In this document: positions 15,906-25,543 of the stretch, one piece after another
Layout: every line of letters starts with the position of its first letter
How positions within the stretch are numbered: position 1 is the stretch's first letter
From: Flagellimonas pacifica
GTDB taxonomy: Bacteria > Bacteroidota > Bacteroidia > Flavobacteriales > Flavobacteriaceae
Assembly (NCBI RefSeq): GCF_900215465.1
Contig: NZ_OBEH01000009.1
Span: 34,335 to 98,334 of the forward strand
Direction: 5' to 3'
DNA: 64,000 nt
Notes under the pieces: model-generated
Databases searched by the model: none
The model's input: the letters and a program-made list of their open reading frames with translations, nothing else
Told to the model about the DNA's origin: nothing
Made by a program: the position numbers and the translations under genes

Positions 15906-17309
15906 TTATTCCTTTACCCAGTTGTTAGCAAAATCGCAACCTCTATTTCCGGCATTGACGTGTATATAGGTGTCTTCGATATGCTCTTCCATCCAATCTT
16001 TAATGGCCTTGAACTGCTTTTCCCGAAGTGCCAATTCTTGAATTTTCATATAATCTTTGGCAAAATCTGCTTTGTGCTCATCATATCTGTTGGAGATTTT
16101 CATAATCTTGAACTTAGGAGCTCCACCTCTTGGGTTGTCTTCCCTAAGTGGTTTGGTTATTTCACCATCCTTTATATTTCTTACCTGATTGTATAATGTT
16201 GGGTCCATATTAGTCAGTTCAAAACGGGAACCAAAGTTAATAGGGTTACGCAGAATACCACCATCAAATTTTGTCTCTTTCTCATCTGAAAAATTTAATG
16301 CGGCATCCCCAAATGTATATTTCCCATCCAAGATATGTTGACGGATAGAGTCCAACTCTTTTACTGCTACATCCATTGCTTCTTGCGGAATTTCTGGAAT
16401 TAATAGAATATGGCGTAAATCCAACTCTTGCCCTCTAATTTTTTCGATATAAATAATATGGTACCCAAAATCTGTTTCAAAGGGCTCTGAAATCTCACCC
16501 TCTTGTAAACTGAATGCCACATCTTTAAACTCTTTCACAAACTGTGTCTCCCTGGTCATACTGTAAAACCCGCCTTTGGATTTTGACCCTGGATCCTGTG
16601 AATATAGTATTGCCTTTACATTAAAGCTTGCATCGTTATCCTCAACATCCTCTTTTATTTGCTTTAATCTGTCTATTACCTTTTGCTTTTCCTCTTCTGG
16701 AGCGGTAGGTTGTTTTACAATTTGTGCAATCTCTAGTTCAGCACCAAAAACAGGTCGCTGGTCTTCTGGTATCTTATTAAAGAACTGACGAACTTCTTCC
16801 GGTGTAACCTCAATTTCCTCTACAATTTTTGATTGCATTTTTTCAGAAAGCATACGAAGTTTGTTGATTTCAAAAAGCTCGGTTCTGAAACTTTCAACAT
16901 CTTTCTTTTTGTAAAACTTCAGCACTTTTTCCATAGAGCCAACTTGTGCCACCAGTTGTTGGATTTGCCGATCGCTCTGGGCATTTACCTCGTCATCAGA
17001 AACCAATAAACTATCTTGTACCGCCTGGTGGGCATATAAACGATCCTCCATCAGTTTGCCCAAAAGACCACATTTTGTTATATCTTGAGTAGATGCTCCC
17101 TGGCTTTTTAAATCGATCAATGTCTTGTCCACATCAGAATCCAAGATTACATAATCCCCAATTACCGCCGCAATGCCATCTAGTTTTATCTTCGTGGTTG
17201 AGCTTGTGGTATCCCTCTTTGTAATTAGACTTTCATCGGCATCTTGCGCGCTCACATAGCCAAGTGCCAAAATAAAAGTTATTGCAAATACTATTTTATT
17301 CTTTTTCAT
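15906..17309 (-). CDS. Periplasmic peptidyl-prolyl isomerase, SurA-like
   Basis: The ATG at 17309 gives 467 residues with a signal peptide (MKKNKIVFAITFILALGYVSA, cut before QDAD). It has the SurA layout: an N-terminal chaperone region (IAAVIGDYVILDSDVDKTL) and two parvulin-type domains. The first contains GFYSMTRETQFVKEFKDVAF and PFETDFGYHIIYIEK; the second contains DLRHILLIPEIP and GGILRNP. SurA chaperones outer-membrane proteins. The gene overlaps the preceding PPIase-like lipoprotein gene by 14 nt, so the two are translationally coupled. Confidence 0.9.
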   Translation of the reverse strand: MKKNKIVFAITFILALGYVSAQDADESLITKRDTTSSTTKIKLDGIAAVIGDYVILDSDVDKTLIDLKSQGASTQDITKCGLLGKLMEDRLYAHQAVQDSLLVSDDEVNAQSDRQIQQLVAQVGSMEKVLKFYKKKDVESFRTELFEINKLRMLSEKMQSKIVEEIEVTPEEVRQFFNKIPEDQRPVFGAELEIAQIVKQPTAPEEEKQKVIDRLKQIKEDVEDNDASFNVKAILYSQDPGSKSKGGFYSMTRETQFVKEFKDVAFSLQEGEISEPFETDFGYHIIYIEKIRGQELDLRHILLIPEIPQEAMDVAVKELDSIRQHILDGKYTFGDAALNFSDEKETKFDGGILRNPINFGSRFELTNMDPTLYNQVRNIKDGEITKPLREDNPRGGAPKFKIMKISNRYDEHKADFAKDYMKIQELALREKQFKAIKDWMEEHIEDTYIHVNAGNRGCDFANNWVKE

Positions 17310-18174
17310 AAACCTCAAATTCATTCTTCTTAATTGCTTCATCAATGATTTCCGTTTCCAACTTTCTTATGTAATCCAGTCTTCTCCTGTTCAATATCAG
17401 TTGTCTTATGTCTGGTGAAATATATTCAAATGGTGCGGTATCATTAACTTCTAGAACATCGGTCACCTTTCCCAAATATACCCCTAAGGAATCTTCCAAT
17501 TCAAAAAATTGTGATTTTTTTAAGTACTTCTCCTCATTGAGTGATGTAAGCAGTGGTATTTCTTGTTTAACCCTTGATGCACTTACCCAAATGGAATCGT
17601 TAAAGTGAATTTTTTTAAACTGTACGGCAATGGAATCTAAATAATTCTTGTCCTCTACCTCCCAATTCTTCATTTTGGTTATCACTCCTCCCTTATCCAA
17701 AAACTGGGCAGGTAATCCAACAAACCGTAATTGCACCAGCTTTTCATTAAGTTTAAAGTTCTCTTTTTCTTTTTCGTAGTATTGCCTAAGCTGTGAGGTG
17801 GTCACCGCTGTGTCTTGAGCCTTGAGCACCAATGCTTCTACATAGGCTCTTGTATAGAGGTCTGCCCTGTAATCAGAAACCAAGCGATCAAACTCTGCGA
17901 GTTTTTCTTCAGGAAGGTTAATCTTTGACTTGGACAACAACAACTGTTTTGATGCCCAATTGTTTATATAATCTGTAACAAAGAGTGTGCTATCCTCTGC
18001 AGACATATCTTCCCTAATTAGAGAAGATATATCTTCTTTATACAAAAAAGTGTCTCCCACCCTTGCCAAAGGTTCTTTTTCCTCTTTTTCCTTAAATAGA
18101 GAACTACATGAGGAAAGAGTAAAAACCACGATTGCACAAAAGATAGAGGCAATATTTATTTTAGGGAAAAACAT
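17296..18174 (-). CDS. Lipoprotein of the PPIase/SurA chaperone type
   Basis: The ATG at 18174 gives 292 residues and places a lipoprotein signal at the N-terminus (IFCAIVVFTLSSC, Cys at about residue 22). LARVGDTFLYKEDISSLI resembles the start of SurA-like chaperone domains, and the helical middle with LRQYYEKEKENFKLNEKLVQ resembles the segment leading into a parvulin domain. The isomerase core is short or divergent, so catalytic activity is doubtful. Its position before surA supports a joint role in outer-membrane protein biogenesis. Confidence 0.75.
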   Translation of the reverse strand: MFFPKINIASIFCAIVVFTLSSCSSLFKEKEEKEPLARVGDTFLYKEDISSLIREDMSAEDSTLFVTDYINNWASKQLLLSKSKINLPEEKLAEFDRLVSDYRADLYTRAYVEALVLKAQDTAVTTSQLRQYYEKEKENFKLNEKLVQLRFVGLPAQFLDKGGVITKMKNWEVEDKNYLDSIAVQFKKIHFNDSIWVSASRVKQEIPLLTSLNEEKYLKKSQFFELEDSLGVYLGKVTDVLEVNDTAPFEYISPDIRQLILNRRRLDYIRKLETEIIDEAIKKNEFEVYEKE

Positions 18175-18294
18175 TCCGCAAAAATAACAATTACATAATG
18201 GCACGCAAGCAGGTTGCTTTCTCATTAACAGATTTTTATCATGTTCCTTAAACTGTGAAATTTATTACATTAGTGCAACCACAACCAAACCAAC

Positions 18295-18552
18295 ATGAAA
18301 AAAATCTTGGACCGCAGAATAAAGATGATATGGGATTTTCGTGGACCCGGTGCAGCCAACACCGCTCAACACTATCAAAAACACTTAGAAGAGTTTATTG
18401 TAATTGAGGAGCTAAAATTTGACATTACCGGAGTAAAGCATTTCAGTGAAACTCATAGTATTACCTATATGGTGGTAGCAGAGTTTGAAATGGGCGAAGT
18501 CCGAGATATTCTTAAACCACATAGAGGTGAAGTTTATTTGGATGATACTTAA
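18295..18552 (+). CDS. Small conserved-looking protein of unknown function
   Basis: This 85-residue protein begins MKKILDRRIKMIWDFRGPGA and has no signal peptide or membrane segment. The pattern of basic N-terminus, histidine-rich centre (TAQHYQKHLEEF, GVKHFSETHS) and acidic C-terminus suggests a small folded cytoplasmic protein. I do not recognise a domain. It is divergent from the chaperone operon and 33 nt before the beta-lactamase-like gene, with which it may be co-transcribed. Confidence 0.7.
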   Translation: MKKILDRRIKMIWDFRGPGAANTAQHYQKHLEEFIVIEELKFDITGVKHFSETHSITYMVVAEFEMGEVRDILKPHRGEVYLDDT

Positions 18553-18585
18553 ATAACTTCTATAAATAATAACTAAATATATTAC

Positions 18586-19725
18586 ATGCCGAACAAATTT
18601 GCCGTACTTATTATAATACTGTCCTTTTTGGCCTTTTCTTGCAGTGAGGTAAAAAATACAAATCCTTTAGATGAGATTCTTGCTTCTGAAAATTCTATGA
18701 TAAAAATAGTCATGGATAGCTTGGAGCAACATGAAGTTCAAATATTGTATACACGAATTGATAGGAAAAATGATACCATCCAGTTTACGGATTTTGAATT
18801 TCAGGTAGATAAGGATAATTATTTTTATCCTGCCAGTACTGTCAAGTTTCCCGCAGCGGTTGCCGCGTTGGAAAAACTCAATGAAATAGATTCTCTTGCT
18901 ATGGGCACCCCTTTTTATATTGAAGGAGATTCTATAGAAACCAGTTTTACTAAAGCCATTTCTGAAATATTTGCAGTCTCGGATAATGCCGCCAACAACA
19001 GGTTGATTGAATTTTTAGGTCAAGATGACCTAAACAATCGTATGAAATCCAAAGGGGTTGGACCCATCCGTATTGCACATCGTCTATCTACTCTAAATGC
19101 TGATGAAGTAACCACCAAACCCTTGATTATATATTTGAACGATTCCACAACGGTTACCGGTGTTCCTATTATGAATGGTTTTCCCACTCCTATAGAATTG
19201 AACAAAACCTTAAAAGGCAAAGGTTTTTATGCTGATGATTCACTTTACCATGATCCTTTCGATTTTTCATTAAAAAATTATTATCCCATTGAAGCCCAAC
19301 ATGCTCTTTTAAAAAAAATTATTTTCCCAGAAGCTTTTCCAGAGGAGCAACGATTTAACTTAAGCCCAGCGCAACATAAGTTTTTACTCAAGACCATGCA
19401 TGCCCTTCCTAAAGATTTGGGTTATGATAGTGAAATCTATTATGATAGCTACGTAAAGTTTTTAATGTTCGGTGATTCTTCGGAACCCATACCTGAACAT
19501 ATTAAAATCTACAATAAAGTAGGTTATGCCTATGGAACACTAACTGATTGTGCCTATATTAATGATGAATTGAACAATATAGATTTTATGGTCACAGCTA
19601 CTCTTTTGGTCAACAAAGATGGTATCTTTAATGACAATGCCTATGAATATGATGAAATTGGAATACCTTTTTTGGCACAATTGGGCAGGGAATTGTACAA
19701 TTATGAATTAAACCATAAGCGATGA
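18586..19725 (+). CDS. Class A beta-lactamase-like serine hydrolase, lipoprotein
   Basis: This 379-residue protein has a lipoprotein signal (LSFLAFSC, Cys19). The serine hydrolase triad motifs are present: SxxK as STVK in YPASTVKFP, SDN as SDNAANNRL, and a KVGYAYG triad in place of the usual KTG. It is longer than class A beta-lactamases (about 290 residues), with inserted segments. A lactamase role is uncertain; a DD-peptidase-like or esterase activity is equally possible. The next gene overlaps its stop by 4 nt (ATGA). Confidence 0.8.
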   Translation: MPNKFAVLIIILSFLAFSCSEVKNTNPLDEILASENSMIKIVMDSLEQHEVQILYTRIDRKNDTIQFTDFEFQVDKDNYFYPASTVKFPAAVAALEKLNEIDSLAMGTPFYIEGDSIETSFTKAISEIFAVSDNAANNRLIEFLGQDDLNNRMKSKGVGPIRIAHRLSTLNADEVTTKPLIIYLNDSTTVTGVPIMNGFPTPIELNKTLKGKGFYADDSLYHDPFDFSLKNYYPIEAQHALLKKIIFPEAFPEEQRFNLSPAQHKFLLKTMHALPKDLGYDSEIYYDSYVKFLMFGDSSEPIPEHIKIYNKVGYAYGTLTDCAYINDELNNIDFMVTATLLVNKDGIFNDNAYEYDEIGIPFLAQLGRELYNYELNHKR

Positions 19726-20234
19726 GCAAACTGACTTTTGATTGTTTCACAAAAAAAATCTATATCAAGGCCTCTGTGGAAAAGTTGTACTGGTCTTGGG
19801 GAACCTCTGAAGGAATAACTTCGTGGTTTTTGAGTGAGGCGGACTACAATTCCGCTTCAGGAGAGAAACGGGCCATTGATGAAAACATTCAGCCAGGGGA
19901 TGCCTATACTTGGAAATGGCACAACTGGGACAGCAAGGAGATTGGAAAAGTCCTGAAGGCCAATGGAACTGATTTTTTGGAAATTTCCTTCGCAGATAGC
20001 AAGGTTTCTGTATCCTTAGAGGATTACGACAAAGCCGTTTTGCTTACGTTAAAACAGTATGAAATTCCAATAGATGAAGAAAGCAAATTAAGTATTCATC
20101 ATGGCTGCAGCAATGGCTGGACATTTTGGTTGGCCAACCTAAAAGCATATTTGGAACATGGAATATTGCTCAACGAAACCGAATTCGATTTAAGAAATAT
20201 TCCCCTATCCGGTTACGAGTTTGTGAATATGTAG
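19722..20234 (+). CDS. START-like domain protein (SRPBCC/AHSA1-like)
   Basis: This 170-residue cytoplasmic protein shows the helix-grip pattern of the SRPBCC superfamily: an opening strand IYIKASVEKLYWSWGTSEGI, TSWFL, a middle with YTWKWHNWDSKEIGKV, and a C-terminal helix GWTFWLANLKAYLEHG. Ligand and role are unknown. It starts inside the stop of the preceding gene, which implies translational coupling. It converges on the Gfo/Idh gene with a 7-nt gap. Confidence 0.8.
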   Translation: MSKLTFDCFTKKIYIKASVEKLYWSWGTSEGITSWFLSEADYNSASGEKRAIDENIQPGDAYTWKWHNWDSKEIGKVLKANGTDFLEISFADSKVSVSLEDYDKAVLLTLKQYEIPIDEESKLSIHHGCSNGWTFWLANLKAYLEHGILLNETEFDLRNIPLSGYEFVNM

Positions 20235-20241
20235 CAAATCC

Positions 20242-21861
20242 TTATCCTTCCAAAATCTTGTTAGGTGCTTCCCATTTTCCATTAAAAAGCAAAACCTCAT
20301 CAAAATTCACCCCTTCTATAGGTTTGAGTATCTCATTTTCAGAATCCCATTCAATTCTTCTTCCCAATTTCCAAGACAATCCAGCCATGTGGGCAGATAT
20401 TACTTCCTCGAAACCTTCTTTGATTCCGCAACTTACCTTACCGCCATTTTTGATAACACTTAACCACTCCCGCATGTGCAAAAAGGTTGAATCTACCCGA
20501 ACTCCGTCAATATAAGTCCACATAAGGCCTTTATCGGCAAAATATTGCGAAGTCGCCGATGATATGGCATCTGGAACATTAGCAGCAGGATTGTACTGAT
20601 AAATCGGAATATGCGGCTTCATTTTTTCCGCTTCCAACATATCGGCATATCTGGTAGATGCAGTATCAGGCCAAATTGTAAGTTTGTTGCCCAATTCCAT
20701 GGTGGCATCATGTCCCATTAAAATGGTTGGTCTGCCAAATGAATTTCCAAGAGAAGCACTATAACAGAACGTCATTCCTTTTTCTTTTCCTTTGGATTGA
20801 CTGCTACCTGTTGAAAATCTAGGAAATTCCATATTTACCTGAAGTACGTCGGGTACGTTCCTACCGTCATTATGGGTATAAATACCTCCGGATGCAGATA
20901 CGGCATCTGGGATGCCCATATTAAGCACACAGTTCAATCGGTCGTAATCATGCGTTAGTAGGTCGCCTGAAAGTCCTGAACCATAGGCCCACCATTTGCG
21001 CCATCTAAAAAAATGGTTTTTGTTAAATGGAATTTTAGGAGCCGACCCTAAAAACTGTTCCCAGTCAATGGTCTGAGCACTGGCTTGTTCATGAATATCA
21101 TAATTCCATGCTCCGTTATCATCGTTTCTATTGGTATTGGTCTGTATCAAGGAAACATGGCCCAACGTACCTTTTTCCACAATATCTCTGGCCGTTCTAA
21201 AACTCAAAGTTTGTCTATGCTGGTGCCCAACCTGCAAAGTAGCTTTAGATGCCTGGGCTGCTTCCTTCAAGCGATAGGTTTCTTCAACCGTATGCGTCAT
21301 GGGTTTTTCCACATAAACATGCACATTGTTGTTTAATGCCTCAATGGCCATTGGTGCATGCCAATGATCTGGTGTAGCAATAACCACCGCATCAATTTCC
21401 CCACTATGAATCATTTCTTTATAAGTGGTAAACCGCTTAATTTTATTTTCTGGTGTCGAAAATGATCTAAGGGCTTTCTCTGCCCTAACATCAAAAACAT
21501 CGCAGATTCCTGCCAAATTCACATTGAGTCTGTCTTGAGCCAAAAAGTCTTCCAATACTTTATTGTTTGGGTCTTCTTCCTCCGCCAATCTCATTTCCTC
21601 TTTCCATTCGTCCGTGGCAAAGCCCAATGATCGGCAGAGTTGCTCTCCTCTGATCCCAAAACCAATTATTCCAATCCTAACCGGGTTACCGTCAATTCCA
21701 GGGATAGCTGGAGGCAAAGATGGACTTATGTTCAATTGATTTAAAATCTCCGATCTTTTCTTTTTACGGTTGACCACTGAAGCTGCACCGGCCCACCAGA
21801 CAGCACCCAAAATGGGAAGTCCCCCTAAACCTTTCAATAAATCTCTTCTAGTCCAGTTCAT
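20242..21861 (-). CDS. Gfo/Idh/MocA family oxidoreductase with Tat signal
   Basis: This 539-residue protein begins with a twin-arginine signal (MNWTRRDLLKGLGG), so it is probably exported folded. The NAD(P)-binding motif is GIIGFGIRGEQLC, and the family signature is VEKPMTHTVEE with HWHAPMAIEAL before it. Extra C-terminal length is typical of secreted Bacteroidota members, some of which are glycosidases acting through an NAD redox cycle; the substrate cannot be read here. The DoxX gene lies 2 nt upstream in the same direction. Confidence 0.9.
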   Translation of the reverse strand: MNWTRRDLLKGLGGLPILGAVWWAGAASVVNRKKKRSEILNQLNISPSLPPAIPGIDGNPVRIGIIGFGIRGEQLCRSLGFATDEWKEEMRLAEEEDPNNKVLEDFLAQDRLNVNLAGICDVFDVRAEKALRSFSTPENKIKRFTTYKEMIHSGEIDAVVIATPDHWHAPMAIEALNNNVHVYVEKPMTHTVEETYRLKEAAQASKATLQVGHQHRQTLSFRTARDIVEKGTLGHVSLIQTNTNRNDDNGAWNYDIHEQASAQTIDWEQFLGSAPKIPFNKNHFFRWRKWWAYGSGLSGDLLTHDYDRLNCVLNMGIPDAVSASGGIYTHNDGRNVPDVLQVNMEFPRFSTGSSQSKGKEKGMTFCYSASLGNSFGRPTILMGHDATMELGNKLTIWPDTASTRYADMLEAEKMKPHIPIYQYNPAANVPDAISSATSQYFADKGLMWTYIDGVRVDSTFLHMREWLSVIKNGGKVSCGIKEGFEEVISAHMAGLSWKLGRRIEWDSENEILKPIEGVNFDEVLLFNGKWEAPNKILEG

Positions 21862-21863
21862 TG

Positions 21864-22346
21864 CTATTGTGTTTTGGTTAATTGTCCTTTTCTAAAATGA
21901 CCCAGCCCAAAAAAGTGGGCAGTTGGATAGTTATAAATTAAAATACAGGCTGCCAATTCAATTAGATTTTTGTTCACCAACCAGTAATTGCCTTCTACAT
22001 TGATTTGTTGCACTCCTGGTAATGACGGATGGGCCAGGTAATAAAGACTCAATAGACCGATACCGACCAAGGCACCTTTTTTTTCAAAAATTCCAAGAAT
22101 GAAGGTAATCCCTACTACCAATAGAGCTGTAACATTCATGGTATCCACCCAATCTATCAATGAAGGAGATGTTAAGGAATGAAAAATGGATTTGAAAGGT
22201 CCTTGGGCAGAGGCAAGGTATCCGAACGAAGTCCATTCTGGATTGTACAATTTAACAATACCTTCGTATAAAAAGTGCCATCCAATCAAGATTCGCAAAA
22301 GTGTAATGCTGATTTTGACCCTACGGTCGTGAGCTGTGGTGACCAT
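21864..22346 (-). CDS. DoxX-family membrane protein
   Basis: This 160-residue protein has four predicted membrane helices and the DoxX opening pattern LLRILIGWHFLYEGIVKLYN. Members are linked to quinone or thiosulfate redox chemistry and to membrane redox stress in other bacteria. It is followed after 2 nt by the Tat-exported Gfo/Idh oxidoreductase, so it may serve as its membrane redox partner. That last point is inference from position. Confidence 0.85.
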   Translation of the reverse strand: MVTTAHDRRVKISITLLRILIGWHFLYEGIVKLYNPEWTSFGYLASAQGPFKSIFHSLTSPSLIDWVDTMNVTALLVVGITFILGIFEKKGALVGIGLLSLYYLAHPSLPGVQQINVEGNYWLVNKNLIELAACILIYNYPTAHFFGLGHFRKGQLTKTQ

Positions 22347-22378
22347 AATTTGGTGTTTTTGATTAGTATTGAACCTAT

Positions 22379-22386
22379 CAAATCTA
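22379..22386 (-). promoter_or_regulatory. -7 box for the doxX-Gfo/Idh unit
   Basis: On the minus strand this reads TAGATTTG, an exact TAnnTTTG match, 32 nt before the doxX ATG at 22346. No convincing -33 element is at the expected spacing. Confidence 0.4.
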
Positions 22387-22443
22387 CAACAAACTCAAAA
22401 AAAGTATTATGACATTTATCAAAAATATGTCTTCACGAGCCTG

Positions 22444-23751
22444 CTAGGATTGGCTTGGTATACCATAAAGATCAAAATCGGAGGCATCGGTAATCTCAAT
22501 ATCAACAAAACCACCAACTTTTACGTAATGTTTGGTGGCATCAATGAGTACTTCATTATCCACATCAGGAGAATCAAACTCTGTTCTGGCCACAAAATGG
22601 TTGCCTTCCTTGCGATCAACAATACATTTAAAGGTCTTACCTATTTTTTCTTGGTTGAGTTCCCATGAAATTTGGGACTGCAGTTCCATAATCTCATTGG
22701 CCCGTTGCTGTTTTATTTCTTCAGGGACATCATCCTCCAAGGAATAGGCATGGGTATTTTCTTCATGGCTGTAGGTAAAGCATCCCAAACGCTCAAAACG
22801 CATGGCTGCAACCCAATTTTTTAAGATTTTAAAGTCTTCTTCTGTTTCACCCGGGTATCCAACGATCAAGGTGGTCCGAATAGCCATTTTGGGGACAGCT
22901 ACTCTAAAATCCTGCAGCAACTTCGTTGTTTTTTCTTTTGTGGTACCCCTTCTCATACTTTTTAAAATGGGGTCGGCAATATGTTGAAGTGGAATATCGA
23001 TATAATTGCAAATCTTTGGTTCGTTTTTCATCACTTCCAAAACATCCATTGGAAAACCCGTAGGAAATGCGTAGTGCAAACGAATCCATTCTATACCTTC
23101 TACCTTTACCAAAGCTTGAAGCAATTCGGCCAGATTTCTTTTTTTATACAGGTCCAATCCATAATAGGTCAAGTCTTGAGCAATTAGGATCAATTCCTTT
23201 ACTCCTTTGGCAGCCAGCTTTGCTGATTCTTCTACTAACTCTTCAATAGGTTTGCTTTTATGCTTACCGCGCATTAAGGGAATGGCACAAAAAGAGCAGG
23301 GCCTGTCACAACCCTCTGCTATTTTTAAATAGGCATAGTTTTTTGGGGTTGTGGTCAATCGTTCCCCAATTAATTCATGTTTGTAATCAGCTCCCAAAGC
23401 TTTCAAAAGGTTTGGAAGATCGCTGGTCCCAAAATATTCATCCACATTAGGGATTTCCTTTTCCAAATCCGGTTTGTACCGTTCGCTAAGGCAACCTGTC
23501 ACAAAAACCTTGTCCACATCTCCGGCTTCCTTTTTTTGAACATATTCCAAAATAGTGTTGACACTTTCCTCCTTGGCATTTGCTATAAATCCACAGGTAT
23601 TGATGACCACCACGTTGCCCTCTTCCTCATGTACCACTTCTTTGTTATTGGCCTTTAATTGACCCATGAGCACCTCAGAATCGTAGACATTTTTACTACA
23701 GCCAAGTGTAACCACATTGATTTTGTTCTTCTTAAGGGATTTTGTGCGCAT
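22444..23751 (-). CDS. rimO: Ribosomal protein S12 methylthiotransferase
   Basis: The ATG at 23751 gives 435 residues. It has the three-domain methylthiotransferase layout. An N-terminal UPF0004 domain carries cluster Cys in TLGCSKNVYDSE, NTCGF and TGCLSERY. The radical SAM core has CxxxCxxC in EGCDRPCSFCAIP, and a C-terminal TRAM domain follows. LMRGKHKSK is typical of RimO rather than MiaB. The enzyme thiomethylates an Asp of ribosomal protein S12. Confidence 0.95.
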   Translation of the reverse strand: MRTKSLKKNKINVVTLGCSKNVYDSEVLMGQLKANNKEVVHEEEGNVVVINTCGFIANAKEESVNTILEYVQKKEAGDVDKVFVTGCLSERYKPDLEKEIPNVDEYFGTSDLPNLLKALGADYKHELIGERLTTTPKNYAYLKIAEGCDRPCSFCAIPLMRGKHKSKPIEELVEESAKLAAKGVKELILIAQDLTYYGLDLYKKRNLAELLQALVKVEGIEWIRLHYAFPTGFPMDVLEVMKNEPKICNYIDIPLQHIADPILKSMRRGTTKEKTTKLLQDFRVAVPKMAIRTTLIVGYPGETEEDFKILKNWVAAMRFERLGCFTYSHEENTHAYSLEDDVPEEIKQQRANEIMELQSQISWELNQEKIGKTFKCIVDRKEGNHFVARTEFDSPDVDNEVLIDATKHYVKVGGFVDIEITDASDFDLYGIPSQS

Positions 23752-23770
23752 AATTCCTGTAAATGGGGTG

Positions 23771-23778
23771 CAAAAGTA
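23771..23778 (-). promoter_or_regulatory. -7 box for rimO
   Basis: On the minus strand this reads TACTTTTG, an exact TAnnTTTG match, 19 nt before the rimO ATG at 23751. No TTTG lies at the right spacing upstream. Confidence 0.4.
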
Positions 23779-23807
23779 CAAAAGTTAATCCCATTAAAAC
23801 TATCAGG

Positions 23808-25541
23808 TCAATCCTTATAGGTTTCAGGAATTTTGCGTGCTTTGACCAAGGCTTCAAAAGCAGCCCCAAGAGTGTATAATTTTCCTTCTTGGTATTGCTT
23901 TGCAATAAAAGTCAAATTAACAGGTTCTCCCGAATCTTTGTACCCCATTGGAATGGTTAAGGCGGGATATTCTGCTACGGCTGCAGCTCCAGCATCATAG
24001 TTATTGATGGATAAAACCGCATCCAATCGATGTTCTCGCATGGGAATATCAAAATAGGTTCGGCCGTTGGTTTTCAATGTTTTTTTGATGCTTTTAAGCC
24101 CCTCCGCAGATGTAGTGTCGTTTAAAATACCATCAAAACGGGCTTGCCCGTATGGAATTCGCTTCAAACTATCTTGCAGATTGAATTCCGCCATATCTTG
24201 CACAGTTTTAAGATGAAGAGAACCCTTATTCTTTATCTGGGTTTCAATATAGTCAGGCAGGTCGTTTTTCATATCAATGTTCAAAATGGAAAGAAAGCCT
24301 TCAAATTTCACTTCTGGTGGTTCAAATTCAATAATGGTAGCACCAGCTGCTTTCAATTTCTCCATGGTTTGAACATAAATGGAATCGCTTTTTATATAGT
24401 TTTTGAAAGCTCCAAACCTCTTGCCCTTAAGCGTAGATTCTTCTGCATACCATTTCTCTGGCCAATCTGCCTGCACCGATTTATCATCAGACTCGTCAAA
24501 ACCACGCATGGCATCCAACAAAATCCCATTGTCAATTACATTTTTGGTCATAGGGCCAGGGGTATCCAGCGTGCTGGAAATAGGAACGATTCCCGTCCGA
24601 CTTAAAAGACCAACGGTAGGTTTCATACCTACTACGGAGTTTTGACCAGATGGCGACAAAATAGAACCTGAGGTCTCCGTACCCACCGCTGCAACGGCAT
24701 AATTTGCAGCTACCGAAGTTCCACTGCCCGCGCTTGAGCCTCCTGTATCAAAAACGCGACGACCATACGGGTTCAACGTTTGACCTCCCACTGCACTTTG
24801 TCCGTTTGGACAATCACAAATAAAATTTGCCCATTCGCTAAGATTTACTTTTCCCAAAATAAGAGCGCCATTCGTTTTTAGTTGGTTTACTATAAAGGCA
24901 TCGTCTGTCCGATTGTCTTGAAAGGCAATCGCCCCGGCCGTTGTATTCATTCCTACAACGCCAATATTGTCTTTTAACAGTATGGGCATCCCGTAAATGG
25001 GATGATGGCCATCGGAATTGGCATCCAACCTTTTTGCTTTATCCAATATAGTTGGGTTCAAGGCTATTATTGTATTGAGTGTAGTTCCATTGGGCAATTC
25101 ATATTTATAAATACGATGTAAATAAAAAAGAACCAAATCAACATAAGTGAATCTTCCACTTGAAATATGTTTTTGAATGGTCGGGATATCCTGCTCCAAA
25201 ACCAAGGGTTTCATCATTTTATAAGTTTCCTTTGGAAATTTGGCAACCTCAGCATATAAAGGCGTAAAAACTTCATTCTTATCCAACACTTTGGACTGAA
25301 TAAACTTGTACCGCATTCGCTCCTGTTCATGATTGGCATTCTCAGCAACTTCCGCTGAATCATTGTAAGGAATCCAAAGTGGTTGTTCTTTTTCAATTTC
25401 CTCAATTTCTTCAACATCAACTAGTACAGGAGACTCCTCAGTTTTATCCTTTGCATCTTTCTTTTCCAAAAATTGACAGGATTGCAACATGAAAAACAGT
25501 AGTAATAAACTTAAAGCTATTCCATTGGTATTTCTTCCCAT
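23808..25541 (-). CDS. Amidase-signature-family lipoprotein
   Basis: This 577-residue protein has a lipoprotein signal (LLLLFFMLQSC, Cys22) and an acidic linker. The amidase signature is FDTGGSSAGSGTSVAANYA with catalytic Ser in GGSSAG, cis-Ser in GTETSGSI and the Lys in LLKDNIG. The enzyme hydrolyses an amide at the cell surface or in the periplasm; being secreted, it is not GatA of the tRNA amidotransferase. The substrate is unknown. The preceding DUF2911 gene ends 2 nt before it, so they are co-transcribed. Confidence 0.92.
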   Translation of the reverse strand: MGRNTNGIALSLLLLFFMLQSCQFLEKKDAKDKTEESPVLVDVEEIEEIEKEQPLWIPYNDSAEVAENANHEQERMRYKFIQSKVLDKNEVFTPLYAEVAKFPKETYKMMKPLVLEQDIPTIQKHISSGRFTYVDLVLFYLHRIYKYELPNGTTLNTIIALNPTILDKAKRLDANSDGHHPIYGMPILLKDNIGVVGMNTTAGAIAFQDNRTDDAFIVNQLKTNGALILGKVNLSEWANFICDCPNGQSAVGGQTLNPYGRRVFDTGGSSAGSGTSVAANYAVAAVGTETSGSILSPSGQNSVVGMKPTVGLLSRTGIVPISSTLDTPGPMTKNVIDNGILLDAMRGFDESDDKSVQADWPEKWYAEESTLKGKRFGAFKNYIKSDSIYVQTMEKLKAAGATIIEFEPPEVKFEGFLSILNIDMKNDLPDYIETQIKNKGSLHLKTVQDMAEFNLQDSLKRIPYGQARFDGILNDTTSAEGLKSIKKTLKTNGRTYFDIPMREHRLDAVLSINNYDAGAAAVAEYPALTIPMGYKDSGEPVNLTFIAKQYQEGKLYTLGAAFEALVKARKIPETYKD

Positions 25542-25543
25542 AA

